A stretch of 64,000 nucleotides of DNA, from positions 317,687,706 to 317,751,705 of the forward strand of contig JAVHZZ010000004.1 in NCBI GenBank assembly GCA_036250195.1. The letters are read 5' to 3'. Both the position numbers and the translations under genes were made by a program. Every line of letters begins with the position of its first letter. Position 1 is the stretch's first letter. The stretch comes from Mixophyes australis. Lineage: Eukaryota > Chordata > Amphibia > Anura > Limnodynastidae. Below are positions 9,469-23,422 of this stretch, piece after piece. Under the pieces are notes generated by a model. It saw only the letters and a program-made list of their open reading frames with translations. It was not told the DNA's origin and made no database searches.

Positions 9469-11367
9469 TTAATCCTTTAAAAATGCTATGGATAGAAAGT
9501 GTTGTGCCATTAAACAAATATAGTGATGCACCATTTCTAGAGCAGGATGTTTAACATGCCCAAAATAACAACTGAATGCAAGCAAGCTAAGTATAAGAAC
9601 TAGATTTTCAAGCTCAAAAATGGTCAAGGGAAGCACTGACGTTAGATTTCTATGTAAATCTAGAAAACCTAAAAGGCAATACAACCCAAAATAAATATAT
9701 CCGACTGGAAGATGTTGCCCAATGCCTACAATGCCCAAAACAGGAAGCACTTTCTCACCAGAAATGGAACAAAAGAGAGAGCTTTGTTTTGGGTGATTTA
9801 AGCTTGGAATGAATTTAGATGGATTGTGCTTTGTGGATCGTGCATGCTTTGTGGATCCATCCTGGAAAGCCTTCTTTTTTTGGCAGTTGCCTTGAGAGAT
9901 AACTTGTTAATTCCAATGTTGTTGAAGTTAAGTTGCCTATCAGATTTACAGTTTGAAGATAAACACCTAATTTTTCATGTTTTAAGCCACATTTACAAAA
10001 GCATAAAATTGTTGTTCCTTACATTTTGACACCATACAGACAGGATGAATTTGCATATACAATGCCCTAAACAACACAGCACTGTCCTATAAAAGATACA
10101 CAGGAAAGTGCTTAGTTTAGAGTGTTGAATACATTGTTATTTGCCTGAATTATAGAAAATAAAGGAAATTGACAACATTTCAAGATTTCCTGCTGCGTTT
10201 CCCATCATTCAAACTAGGAAGCATTTCATATAGTTCAGCTCTAATAAAATATACTGATAACAATTTGCAAATTGAAAAGTCAGAGATTTCAAAGACGAAA
10301 ATAAAATGAAATAGTCTCACATGTATCCGATTTCAAAATAAATATATCAGACTGGAAGATGTTGCCCAATGCCTACAATGCCCAAAACAGGAAGCACTTT
10401 CTCACCAGAAATGGAACAAAAGAGAGAGCTTTGTTTTGGGTGATTTAAGCTTGGAATGAATGTAGATGTAAATCTGAATATTCAGGAACAATAAATGAAT
10501 ACAAGTGAGAAAAGCCAAACACATTCATGTCTCTGTAAATATGTTTGCTACACTTACTTTATTAGCTCTATTAATTTGAAACCATTGTGGATAAGAATTT
10601 ACAGTTCCCAGATAAACCAAACAGAAAGCACTTAACAATTTGGAAATTGAAAAGTCAGAGATTTCAAAGACTCAAAAAATGTAATAGTCTTACATGTATC
10701 CTATTTCAAATAGGGTAATTGCTTACCTACAGTCAAGAAGTGGAGCTGTTCTAACAGGTTGATCTTCAGTTTGAGTTCCAAGTTAAACTAAAATTCCCAT
10801 GCACTTGTAATACTTTTATAACCCTAAACAATACAGTCACCAGCCAATCTGAAGTGAGATGACCTTTTCTTTGTCTTTCCCCAATAGATGGGTGGGGCAA
10901 TCTGGCTTTAAGTCAAATGGAGGTGCCTATTTCATTTACATATGCATACAAGACACTCTGCATAACAATAGGCATGGCTTGGATGAAACTTTCAATCAGA
11001 TGATTCCAGAGATTCCAAGGAACTTGCTTCCTGTAGATAATTGACATCTTATATACTAAAGATCCTAATGAATTGTAATATTTTTCAATGTTATCATAAA
11101 ACATTAAACATGTGTTGGAAATCTTAAGTTGTAACTAATGTGTAAAGCAATATGGAGAAATACCATATAAAGCATTGGTATATGCTAAATGGTGTCCAAA
11201 TCCTATTGTATATAAGCATTCTAGAACCAGCAAGTGTTCTAGAAGACATCATAACAATGTCCCTAAATCTGAACATTCCAAATATATCTGTCTAGCAACT
11301 ATACATTTTGTGGTGCTTTGTTGCAGTAAATAATACTGGCAAATATATGTATGAACAGATTAAAACA
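9469..11367. repeat. 1,899-bp unit, haplotype X
   Basis: Same X distal haplotype and the same 2-bp CT loss as the previous unit, without that unit's private changes. Otherwise like the reference. Confidence 0.96.
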
Positions 11368-13268
11368 TTAATCCTTTAAAAATGCTATGGATAGAAAGTG
11401 TTGTGCCATTAAACAAATATAGTGATGCACCATTTCTAGAGCAGGATGTTTAACATGCCCAAAATAACAACTGAATGCAAGCAAGCTAAGTATAAGAACT
11501 AGATTTTCAAGCTCAAAAATGGTCAAGGGAAGCACTGACGTTAGATTTCTATGTAAATCTAGAAAACCTAAAAGGCAATACAACCCAAAATAAATATATC
11601 CGACTGGAAGATGTTGCCCAATGCCTACAATGCCCAAAACAGGAAGCACTTTCTCACCAGAAATGGAACAAAAGAGAGAGCTTTGTTTTGGGTGATTTAA
11701 GCTTGGAATGAATTTAGATGGATTGTGCTTTGTGGATCGTGCATGCTTTGTGGATCCATCCTGGAAAGCCTTCTTTTTTTGGCAGTTGCCTTGAGAGATA
11801 ACTTGTTAATTCCAATGTTGTTGAAGTTAAGTTGCCTATCAGATTTACAGTTTGAAGATAAACACCTAATTTTTCATGTTTTAAGCCACATTTACAAAAG
11901 CATAAAATTGTTGTTCCTTACATTTTGACACCATACAGACAGGATGAATTTGCATATACAATGCCCTAAACAACACAGCACTGTCCTATAAAAGATACAC
12001 AGGAAAGTGCTTAGTTTAGAGTGTTGAATACATTGTTATTTGCCTGAATTATAGAAAATAAAGGAAATTGACAACATTTCAAGATTTCCTGCTGCGTTTC
12101 CCATCATTCAAACTAGGAAGCATTTCATATAGTTCAGCTCTAATAAAATATACTGATAACAATTTGCAAATTGAAAAGTCAGAGATTTCAAAGACGAAAA
12201 TAAAATGAAATAGTCTCACATGTATCCGATTTCAAAATAAATATATCAGACTGGAAGATGTTGCCCAATGCCTACAATGCCCAAAACAGGAAGCACTTTC
12301 TCACCAGAAATGGAACAAAAGAGAGAGCTTTGTTTTGGGTGATTTAAGCTTGGAATGAATGTAGATGTAAATCTGAATATTCAGGAACAATAAATGAATA
12401 CAAGTGAGAAAAGCCAAACACATTCATGTCTCTGTAAATATGTTTGCTACACTTACTTTATTAGCTCTATTAATTTGAAACCATTGTGGATAAGAATTTA
12501 CAGTTCCCAGATAAACCAAACAGAAAGCACTTAACAATTTGGAAATTGAAAAGTCAGAGATTTCAAAGACTCAAAAAATGTAATAGTCTTACATGTATCC
12601 TATTTCAAATAGGGTAATTGCTTACCTACAGTCAAGAAGTGGAGCTGTTCTAACAGGTTGATCTTCAGTTTGAGTTCCAAGTTAAACTAAAATTCCCATG
12701 CACTTGTAATCCTTTTATAAGCCTAAACAATACAGTCACCAGCCATTCTGAAGTGAGATGACCTTTTCTTTGTCTTTCCCCAATAGATGGGTGGGGCAAC
12801 CTGGCTTTAAGACAAATGGAGGTGCCTATTTCATTTACATATGCATACAAGACACTCTCTGCATAACAATAGGCATGGCTTGGATGAAACTTTCAATCAG
12901 ATGATTCCAGAGATTCCAAGGAACTTGCTTCCTGTAGATAATTGACATCTTATATACTAAAGATCCTAATGAATTGTAATATTTTTCAATGTTATCATAA
13001 AACATTAAACATGTGTTGGAAATCTTAAGTTGTAACTAATGTGTAAAGCAATATGGAGAAATACCATATAAAGCATTGGTATATGCTAAATGGTGTCCAA
13101 ATCCTATTGTATATAAGCATTCTAGAACCAGCAAGTGTTCTAGAAGACATCATAACAATGTCCCTAAATCTGAACATTCCAAATATATCTGTCTAGCAAC
13201 TATACATTTTGTGGTGCTTTGTTGCAGTAAATAATACTGGCAAATATATGTATGAACAGATTAAAACA
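11368..13268. repeat. 1,901-bp unit, haplotype Y
   Basis: Y haplotype with AGCCATTCTG (A to T) near 12742, a marker shared only with the next two units. This implies local tandem copying. Confidence 0.96.
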
Positions 13269-15169
13269 TTAATCCTTTAAAAATGCTATGGATAGAAAGT
13301 GTTGTGCCATTAAACAAATATAGTGATGCACCATTTCTAGAGCAGGATGTTTAACATGCCCAAAATAACAACTGAATGCAAGCAAGCTAAGTATAAGAAC
13401 TAGATTTTCAAGCTCAAAAATGGTCAAGGGAAGCACTGACGTTAGATTTCTATGTAAATCTAGAAAACCTAAAAGGCAATACAACCCAAAATAAATATAT
13501 CCGACTGGAAGATGTTGCCCAATGCCTACAATGCCCAAAACAGGAAGCACTTTCTCACCAGAAATGGAACAAAAGAGAGAGCTTTGTTTTGGGTGATTTA
13601 AGCTTGGAATGAATTTAGATGGATTGTGCTTTGTGGATCGTGCATGCTTTGTGGATCCATCCTGGAAAGCCTTCTTTTTTTGGCAGTTGCCTTGAGAGAT
13701 AACTTGTTAATTCCAATGTTGTTGAAGTTAAGTTGCCTATCAGATTTACAGTTTTAAGATAAACACCTAATTTTTCATGTTTTAAGCCACATTTACAAAA
13801 GCATAAAATTGTTGTTCCTTACATTTTGACACCATACAGACAGGATGAATTTGCATATACAATGCCCTAAACAACACAGCACTGTCCTATAAAAGATACA
13901 CAGGAAAGTGCTTAGTTTAGAGTGTTGAATACATTGTTATTTGCCTGAATTATAGAAAATAAAGGAAATTGACAACATTTCAAGATTTCCTGCTGCGTTT
14001 CCCATCATTCAAACTAGGAAGCATTTCATATAGTTCAGCTCTAATAAAATATACTGATAACAATTTGCAAATTGAAAAGTCAGAGATTTCAAAGACGAAA
14101 ATAAAATGAAATAGTCTCACATGTATCCGATTTCAAAATAAATATATCAGACTGGAAGATGTTGCCCAATGCCTACAATGCCCAAAACAGGAAGCACTTT
14201 CTCACCAGAAATGGAACAAAAGAGAGAGCTTTGTTTTGGGTGATTTAAGCTTGGAATGAATGTAGATGTAAATCTGAATATTCAGGAACAATAAATGAAT
14301 ACAAGTGAGAAAAGCCAAACACATTCATGTCTCTGTAAATATGTTTGCTACACTTACTTTATTAGCTCTATTAATTTGAAACCATTGTGGATAAGAATTT
14401 ACAGTTCCCAGATAAACCAAACAGAAAGCACTTAACAATTTGGAAATTGAAAAGTCAGAGATTTCAAAGACTCAAAAAATGTAATAGTCTTACATGTATC
14501 CTATTTCAAATAGGGTAATTGCTTACCTACAGTCAAGAAGTGGAGCTGTTCTAACAGGTTGATCTTCAGTTTGAGTTCCAAGTTAAACTAAAATTCCCAT
14601 GCACTTGTAATCCTTTTATAAGCCTAAACAATACAGTCACCAGCCATTCTGAAGTGAGATGACCTTTTCTTTGTCTTTCCCCAATAGATGGGTGGGGCAA
14701 CCTGGCTTTAAGACAAATGGAGGTGCCTATTTCATTTACATATGCATACAAGACACTCTCTGCATAACAATAGGCATGGCTTGGATGAAACTTTCAATCA
14801 GATGATTCCAGAGATTCCAAGGAACTTGCTTCCTGTAGATAATTGACATCTTATATACTAAAGATCCTAATGAATTGTAATATTTTTCAATGTTATCATA
14901 AAACATTAAACATGTGTTGGAAATCTTAAGTTGTAACTAATGTGTAAAGCAATATGGAGAAATACCATATAAAGCATTGGTATATGCTAAATGGTGTCCA
15001 AATCCTATTGTATATAAGCATTCTAGAACCAGCAAGTGTTCTAGAAGACATCATAACAATGTCCCTAAATCTGAACATTCCAAATATATCTGTCTAGCAA
15101 CTATACATTTTGTGGTGCTTTGTTGCAGTAAATAATACTGGCAAATATATGTATGAACAGATTAAAACA
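13269..15169. repeat. 1,901-bp unit, haplotype Y with CAGTTTTAAG
   Basis: Shares AGCCATTCTG with its neighbours. CAGTTTTAAG at about 13750 (G to T) puts a stop in the short plus-strand frame. The next unit has the same base change. Confidence 0.96.
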
Positions 15170-17070
15170 TTAATCCTTTAAAAATGCTATGGATAGAAAG
15201 TGTTGTGCCATTAAACAAATATAGTGATGCACCATTTCTAGAGCAGGATGTTTAACATGCCCAAAATAACAACTGAATGCAAGCAAGCTAAGTATAAGAA
15301 CTAGATTTTCAAGCTCAAAAATGGTCAAGGGAAGCACTGACGTTAGATTTCTATGTAAATCTAGAAAACCTAAAAGGCAATACAACCCAAAATAAATATA
15401 TCCGACTGGAAGATGTTGCCCAATGCCTACAATGCCCAAAACAGGAAGCACTTTCTCACCAGAAATGGAACAAAAGAGAGAGCTTTGTTTTGGGTGATTT
15501 AAGCTTGGAATGAATTTAGATGGATTGTGCTTTGTGGATCGTGCATGCTTTGTGGATCCATCCTGGAAAGCCTTCTTTTTTTGGCAGTTGCCTTGAGAGA
15601 TAACTTGTTAATTCCAATGTTGTTGAAGTTAAGTTGCCTATCAGATTTACAGTTTTAAGATAAACACCTAATTTTTCATGTTTTAAGCCACATTTACAAA
15701 AGCATAAAATTGTTGTTCCTTACATTTTGACACCATACAGACAGGATGAATTTGCATATACAATGCCCTAAACAACACAGCACTGTCCTATAAAAGATAC
15801 ACAGGAAAGTGCTTAGTTTAGAGTGTTGAATACATTGTTATTTGCCTGAATTATAGAAAATAAAGGAAATTGACAACATTTCAAGATTTCCTGCTGCGTT
15901 TCCCATCATTCAAACTAGGAAGCATTTCATATAGTTCAGCTCTAATAAAATATACTGATAACAATTTGCAAATTGAAAAGTCAGAGATTTCAAAGACGAA
16001 AATAAAATGAAATAGTCTCACATGTATCCGATTTCAAAATAAATATATCAGACTGGAAGATGTTGCCCAATGCCTACAATGCCCAAAACAGGAAGCACTT
16101 TCTCACCAGAAATGGAACAAAAGAGAGAGCTTTGTTTTGGGTGATTTAAGCTTGGAATGAATGTAGATGTAAATCTGAATATTCAGGAACAATAAATGAA
16201 TACAAGTGAGAAAAGCCAAACACATTCATGTCTCTGTAAATATGTTTGCTACACTTACTTTATTAGCTCTATTAATTTGAAACCATTGTGGATAAGAATT
16301 TACAGTTCCCAGATAAACCAAACAGAAAGCACTTAACAATTTGGAAATTGAAAAGTCAGAGATTTCAAAGACTCAAAAAATGTAATAGTCTTACATGTAT
16401 CCTATTTCAAATAGGGTAATTGCTTACCTACAGTCAAGAAGTGGAGCTGTTCTAACAGGTTGATCTTCAGTTTGAGTTCCAAGTTAAACTAAAATTCCCA
16501 TGCACTTGTAATCCTTTTATAAGCCTAAACAATACAGTCACCAGCCATTCTGAAGTGAGATGACCTTTTCTTTGTCTTTCCCCAATAGATGGGTGGGGCA
16601 ACCTGGCTTTAAGACAAATGGAGGTGCCTATTTCATTTACATATGCATACAAGACACTCTCTGCATAACAATAGGCATGGCTTGGATGAAACTTTCAATC
16701 AGATGATTCCAGAGATTCCAAGGAACTTGCTTCCTGTAGATAATTGACATCTTATATACTAAAGATCCTAATGAATTGTAATATTTTTCAATGTTATCAT
16801 AAAACATTAAACATGTGTTGGAAATCTTAAGTTGTAACTAATGTGTAAAGCAATATGGAGAAATACCATATAAAGCATTGGTATATGCTAAATGGTGTCC
16901 AAATCCTATTGTATATAAGCATTCTAGAACCAGCAAGTGTTCTAGAAGACATCATAACAATGTCCCTAAATCTGAACATTCCAAATATATCTGTCTAGCA
17001 ACTATACATTTTGTGGTGCTTTGTTGCAGTAAATAATACTGGCAAATATATGTATGAACAGATTAAAACA
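15170..17070. repeat. 1,901-bp unit, near-copy of the preceding unit
   Basis: Shares both AGCCATTCTG and CAGTTTTAAG (about 15651) with the unit at 13269. The two look like a recent tandem duplicate pair. Confidence 0.96.
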
Positions 17071-18969
17071 TTAATCCTTTAAAAATGCTATGGATAGAAA
17101 GTGTTGTGCCATTAAACAAATATAGTGATGCACCATTTCTAGAGCAGGATGTTTAACATGCCCAAAATAACAACTGAATGCAAGCAAGCTAAGTATAAGA
17201 ACTAGATTTTCAAGCTCAAAAATGGTCAAGGGAAGCACTGACGTTAGATTTCTATGTAAATCTAGAAAACCTAAAAGGCAATACAACCCAAAATAAATAT
17301 ATCCGACTGGAAGATGTTGCCCAATGCCTACAATGCCCAAAACAGGAAGCACTTTCTCACCAGAAATGGAACAAAAGAGAGAGCTTTGTTTTGGGTGATT
17401 TAAGCTTGGAATGAATTTAGATGGATTGTGCTTTGTGGATCGTGCATGCTTTGTGGATCCATCCTGGAAAGCCTTCTTTTTTTGGCAGTTGCCTTGAGAG
17501 ATAACTTGTTAATTCCAATGTTGTTGAAGTTAAGTTGCCTATCAGATTTACAGTTTGAAGATAAACACCTAATTTTTCATGTTTTAAGCCACATTTACAA
17601 AAGCATAAAATTGTTGTTCCTTACATTTTGACACCATACAGACAGGATGAATTTGCATATACAATGCCCTAAACAACACAGCACTGTCCTATAAAAGATA
17701 CACAGGAAAGTGCTTAGTTTAGAGTGTTGAATACATTGTTATTTGCCTGAATTATAGAAAATAAAGGAAATTGACAACATTTCAAGATTTCCTGCTGCGT
17801 TTCCCATCATTCAAACTAGGAAGCATTTCATATAGTTCAGCTCTAATAAAATATACTGATAACAATTTGCAAATTGAAAAGTCAGAGATTTCAAAGACGA
17901 AAATAAAATGAAATAGTCTCACATGTATCCGATTTCAAAATAAATATATCAGACTGGAAGATGTTGCCCAATGCCTACAATGCCCAAAACAGGAAGCACT
18001 TTCTCACCAGAAATGGAACAAAAGAGAGAGCTTTGTTTTGGGTGATTTAAGCTTGGAATGAATGTAGATGTAAATCTGAATATTCAGGAACAATAAATGA
18101 ATACAAGTGAGAAAAGCCAAACACATTCATGTCTCTGTAAATATGTTTGCTACACTTACTTTATTAGCTCTATTAATTTGAAACCATTGTGGATAAGAAT
18201 TTACAGTTCCCAGATAAACCAAACAGAAAGCACTTAACAATTTGGAAATTGAAAAGTCAGAGATTTCAAAGACTCAAAAAATGTAATAGTCTTACATGTA
18301 TCCTATTTCAAATAGGGTAATTGCTTACCTACAGTCAAGAAGTGGAGCTGTTCTAACAGGTTGATCTTCAGTTTGAGTTCCAAGTTAAACTAAAATTCCC
18401 ATGCACTTGTAATACTTTTATAACCCTAAACAATACAGTCACCAGCCAATCTGAAGTGAGATGACCTTTTCTTTGTCTTTCCCCAATAGATGGGTGGGGC
18501 AATCTGGCTTTAAGTCAAATGGAGGTGCCTATTTCATTTACATATGCATACAAGACACTCTGCATAACAATAGGCATGGCTTGGATGAAACTTTTAATCA
18601 GATGATTCCAGAGATTCCAAGGAACTTGCTTCCTGTAGATAATTGACATCTTATATACTAAAGATCCTAATGAATTGTAATATTTTTCAATGTTATCATA
18701 AAACATTAAACATGTGTTGGAAATCTTAAGTTGTAACTAATGTCTAAAGCAATATGGAGAAATACCATATAAAGCATTGGTATATGCTAAATGGTGTCCA
18801 AATCCTATTGTATATAAGCATTCTAGAACCAGCAAGTGTTCTAGAAGACATCATAACAATGTCCCTAAATCTGAACATTCCAAATATATCTGTCTAGCAA
18901 CTATACATTTTGTGGTGCTTTGTTGCAGTAAATAATACTGGCAAATATATGTATGAACAGATTAAAACA
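17071..18969. repeat. 1,899-bp unit, haplotype X
   Basis: X distal haplotype with the 2-bp CT loss. Private AACTTTTAATCAG near 18590 and ATGTCTAAAGC near 18741. It sits between Y units, so X and Y are interspersed. Confidence 0.96.
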
Positions 18970-20871
18970 TTAATCCTTTAAAAATGCTATGAATAGAAAG
19001 TGTTGTGCCATTAAACAAATATAGTGATGCACCATTTCTAGAGCAGGATGTTTAACATGCCCAAAATAACAACTGAATGCAAGCAAGCTAAGTATAAGAA
19101 CTAGATTTTCAAGCTCAAAAATGGTCAAGGGAAGCACTGACATTAGATTTCTATGTAAATCTAGAAAAACCTAAAAGGCAATACAACCCAAAATAAATAT
19201 ATCCGACTGGAAGATGTTGCCCAATGCCTACAATGCCCAAAACAGGAAGCACTTTCTCACCAGAAATGGAACAAAAGAGAGAGCTTTGTTTTGGGTGATT
19301 TAAGCTTGGAATGAATTTAGATGGATTGTGCTTTGTGGATCGTGCATGGTTTGTGGATCCATCCTGGAAAGCCTTCTTTTTTTGGCAGTTGCCTTGAGAG
19401 ATAACTTGTTAATTCCAATGTTGTTGAAGTTAAGTTGCCTATCAGATTTACAGTTTGAAGATAAACACCTAATTTTTCATGTTTTAAGCCACATTTACAA
19501 AAGCATAAAATTGTTGTTCCTTACATTTTGACACCATACAGACAGGATGAATTTGCATATACAATGCCCTAAACAACATAGCACTGTCCTATAAAAGATA
19601 CACAGGAAAGTGCTTAGTTTAGAGTGTTGAATACATTGTTATTTGCCTGAATTATAGAAAATAAAGGAAATTGACAACATTTCAAGATTTCCTGCTGCGT
19701 TTCCCATCATTCAAACTAGGAAGCATTTCATATAGTTCAGCTCTAATAAAATATACTGATAACAATTTGCAAATTGAAAAGTCAGAGATTTCAAAGACGA
19801 AAATAAAATGAAATAGTCTCACATGTATCCGATTTCAAAATAAATATATCAGACTGGAAGATGTTGCCCAATGCCTACAATGCCCAAAACAGGAAGCACT
19901 TTCTCACCAGAAATGGAACAAAAGAGAGAGCTTTGTTTTGGGTGATTTAAGCTTGGAATGAATGTAGATGTAAATCTGAATATTCAGGAACAATAAATGA
20001 ATACAAGTGAGAAAAGCCAAACACATTCATGTCTCTGTAAATATGTTTGCTACACTTACTTTATTAGTTCTATTAATTTGAAACCATTGTGGATAAGAAT
20101 TTACAGTTCCCAGATAAACCAAACAGAAAGCACTTAACAATTTGGAAATTGAAAAGTCAGAGATTTCAAAGACTCAAAAAATGTAATAGTCTTACATGTA
20201 TCCTATTTCAAATAGGGTAATTGCTTACCTACAGTCAAGAAGTGGAGCTGTTCTAACAGGTTGATCTTCAGTTTGAGTTCCAAGTTAAACTAAAATTCCC
20301 ATGCACTTGTAATCCTTTTATAAGCCTAAACAATACAGTCACCAGCCAATCTGAAGTGAGATGACCTTTTCTTTGTCTTTCCCCAATAGATGGGTGGGGC
20401 AACCTGGCTTTAAGACAAATGGAGGTGCCTATTTCATTTACATATGCATACAAGACACTCTCTGCATAACAATAGGCATGGCTTGGATGAAACTTTCAAT
20501 CAGATGATTCCAGAGATTCCAAGGAACTTGCTTCCTGTAGATAATTGACATCTTATATACTAAAGATCCTAATGAATTGTAATATTTTTCAATGTTATCA
20601 TAAAACATTAAACATGTGTTGGAAATCTTAAGTTGTAACTAATGTGTAAAGCAATATGGAGAAATACCATATAAAGCATTGGTATATGCTAAATGGTGTC
20701 CAAATCCTTTTGTATATAAGCATTCTAGAACCAGCAAGTGTTCTAGAAGACATCATAACAATGTCCCTAAATCTGAACATTCCAAATATATCTGTCTAGC
20801 AACTATACATTTTGTGGTGCTTTGTTGCAGTAAATAATACTGGCAAATATATGTATGAACAGATTAAAACA
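18970..20871. repeat. 1,902-bp unit with 1-bp insertion
   Basis: TAGAAAAACC (one extra A) near 19163 breaks the short minus-strand frame seen in other units. Further changes: GCTATGAATAG, GACATTAG (CpG decay), GCATGGTTTG, TTATTAGTTC and CCTTTTGTAT. The distal haplotype is Y. Confidence 0.95.
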
Positions 20872-23422
20872 TTAATCCTTTAAAAATGCTATGGATAGAA
20901 AGTGTTGTGCCATTAAACAAATATAGTGATGCACCATTTCTAGAGCAGGATGTTTAACATGCCCAAAATAACAACTGAATGCAAGCAAGCTAAGTATAAG
21001 AACTAGATTTTCAAGCTCAAAAATGGTCAAGGGAAGCACTGACGTTAGATTTCTATGTAAATCTAGAAAACCTAAAAGGCAATACAACCCAAAATAAATA
21101 TATCCGACTGGAAGATGTTGCCCAATGCCTACAATGCCCAAAACAGGAAGCACTTTCTCACCAGAAATGGAACAAAAGAGAGAGCTTTGTTTTGGGTGAT
21201 TTAAGCTTGGAATGAATTTAGATGGATTGTGCTTTGTGGATCGTGCATGCTTTGTGGATCCATCCTGGAAAGCCTTCTTTTTTTGGCAGTTGCCTTGAGA
21301 GATAACTTGTTAATTCCAATGTTGTTGAAGTTAAGTTGCCTATCAGATTTACAGTTTGAAGATAAACACCTAATTTTTCATGTTTTAAGCCACATTTACA
21401 AAAGCATAAAATTGTTGTTCCTTACATTTTGACACCATACAGACAGGATGAATTTGCATATACAATGCCCTAAACAACACAGCACTGTCCTATAAAAGAT
21501 ACACAGGAAAAGTGCTTAGTTTAGAGTGTTGAATACATTGTTATTTGCCTGAATTATAGAAAATAAAGGAAATTGACAACATTTCAAGATTTCCTGCTGC
21601 GTTTCCCATCATTCAAACTAGGAAGCATTTCATATAGTTCAGCTCTAATAAAATATACTGATAACAATTTGCAAATTGAAAAGTCAGAGATTTCAAAGAC
21701 GAAAATAAAATGAAATAGTCTCACATGTATCCGATTTCAAAATAAATATATCAGACTGGAAGATGTTGCCCAATGCCTACAATGCCCAAAACAGGAAGCA
21801 CTTTCTCACCAGAAATGGAACAAAAGAGAGAACTTTTTGTTTTGGGTGATTTAAGCTTGGAATGAATTTAGATGGATTGTGCTTTGTGGATCGTGCATGC
21901 TTTGTGGATCCATCCTTGAAAGCCTTCTTTTTTCGGCAGTTGCCTTGAGAGATAACTTGTTAATTCCAATGTTGTTGAAGTTAAGTTGCCTATCAGATTT
22001 ACAGTTTGAAGATAAACACCTAATTTTTCATGTTTTAAGCCACATTTACAAAAGCATAAAATTGTTGTTCCTTACATTTTGACACCATACAGACAGGATG
22101 AATTTGCATATACAATGCCCTAAACAACACAGCACTGTCCTATAAAAGATACACAGGAAAGTGCTTAGTTTAGAGTGTTGAATACATTGTTATTTGCCTG
22201 AATTATAGAAAATAAAGGAAATTGACAACATTTCAAGATTTCCTGCTGCGTTTCCCATCATTCAAACTAGGAAGCATTTCATATAGTTCAGCTCTAATAA
22301 AATATACTGATAACAATTTGCAAATTGAAAAGTCAGAGATTTCAAAGACGAAAATAAAATGAAATAGTCTCACATGTATCCGATTTCAAAATAAATATAT
22401 CAGACTGGAAGATGTTGCCCAATGCCTACAATGCCCAAAACAGGAAGCACTTTCTCACCAGAAATGGAACAAAAGAGAGAGCTTTGTTTTGGGTGATTTA
22501 AGCTTGGAATGAATGTAGATGTAAATCTGAATATTCAGGAACAATAAATGAATACAAGTGAGAAAAGCCAAACACATTCATGTCTCTGTAAATATGTTTG
22601 CTACACTTACTTTATTAGCTCTATTAATTTGAAACCATTGTGGATAAAAATTTACAGTTCCCAGATAAACCAAACAGAAAGCACTTAACAATTTGGAAAT
22701 TGAAAAGTCAGAGATTTCAAAGACTCAAAAAATGTAATAGTCTTACATGTATCCTATTTCAAATAGGGTAATTGCTTACCTACAGTCAAGAAGTGGAGCT
22801 GTTCTAACAGGTTGATCTTCAGTTTGAGTTCCAAGTTAAACTAAAATTCCCATGCACTTGTAATCCTTTTATAAGACTAAACAATACAGTCACCAGCCAA
22901 TCTGAAGTGAGATGACCTTTTCTTTATCTTTCCCCAATAGAGGGGTGGGGCAATCTGGCTTTAAGACAAATGGAGGTGCCTATTTCATTTACATATGCAT
23001 ACAAGACACTCTCTGCATAACAATAGGCATGGCTTGGATGAAACTTTCAATCAGATGATTCCAGAGATTCCAAGGAACTTGCTTCCTGTAGATAATTGAC
23101 ATCTTATATACTAAAGATCCTAATGAATTGTAATATTTTTCAATGTTATCATAAAACATTAAACATGTGTTGGAAATCTTAAGTTGTAACTAATGTGTAA
23201 AGCAATATGGAGAAATACCATATAAAGCATTGGTATATGCTAAATGGTGTCCAAATCCTATTGTATATAAGCATTCTAGAACCAGCAAGTGTTCTAGAAG
23301 ACATCATAACAATGTCCCTAAATCTGAACATTCCAAATATATCTGTCTAGCAACTATACATTTTGTGGTGCTTTGTTGCAGTAAATAATACTGGCAAATA
23401 TATGTATGAACAGATTAAAACA
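20872..23422. repeat. Expanded unit, 2,551 bp
   Basis: Equals 1,901 + 650. Subrepeat A (21090-21224) and a B/A hybrid (21738-21874) are each followed by a promoter cassette. The 650 is the normal 647-bp A-to-B distance plus 3 bp from local insertions (CAGGAAAAGTGC near 21505; AACTTTTTG near 21832). The distal part carries ATAAGACTAAAC and TTTATCTTTCC, shared with the next unit. Confidence 0.95.
21738..21874 (+). repeat. B/A hybrid subrepeat (second exchange point)
   Basis: B-type left end and A-type right end, as at 1884, with two extra Ts (AACTTTTTG). It lies 648 bp after the A copy at 21090 because of a 1-bp insertion between them. Confidence 0.92.
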
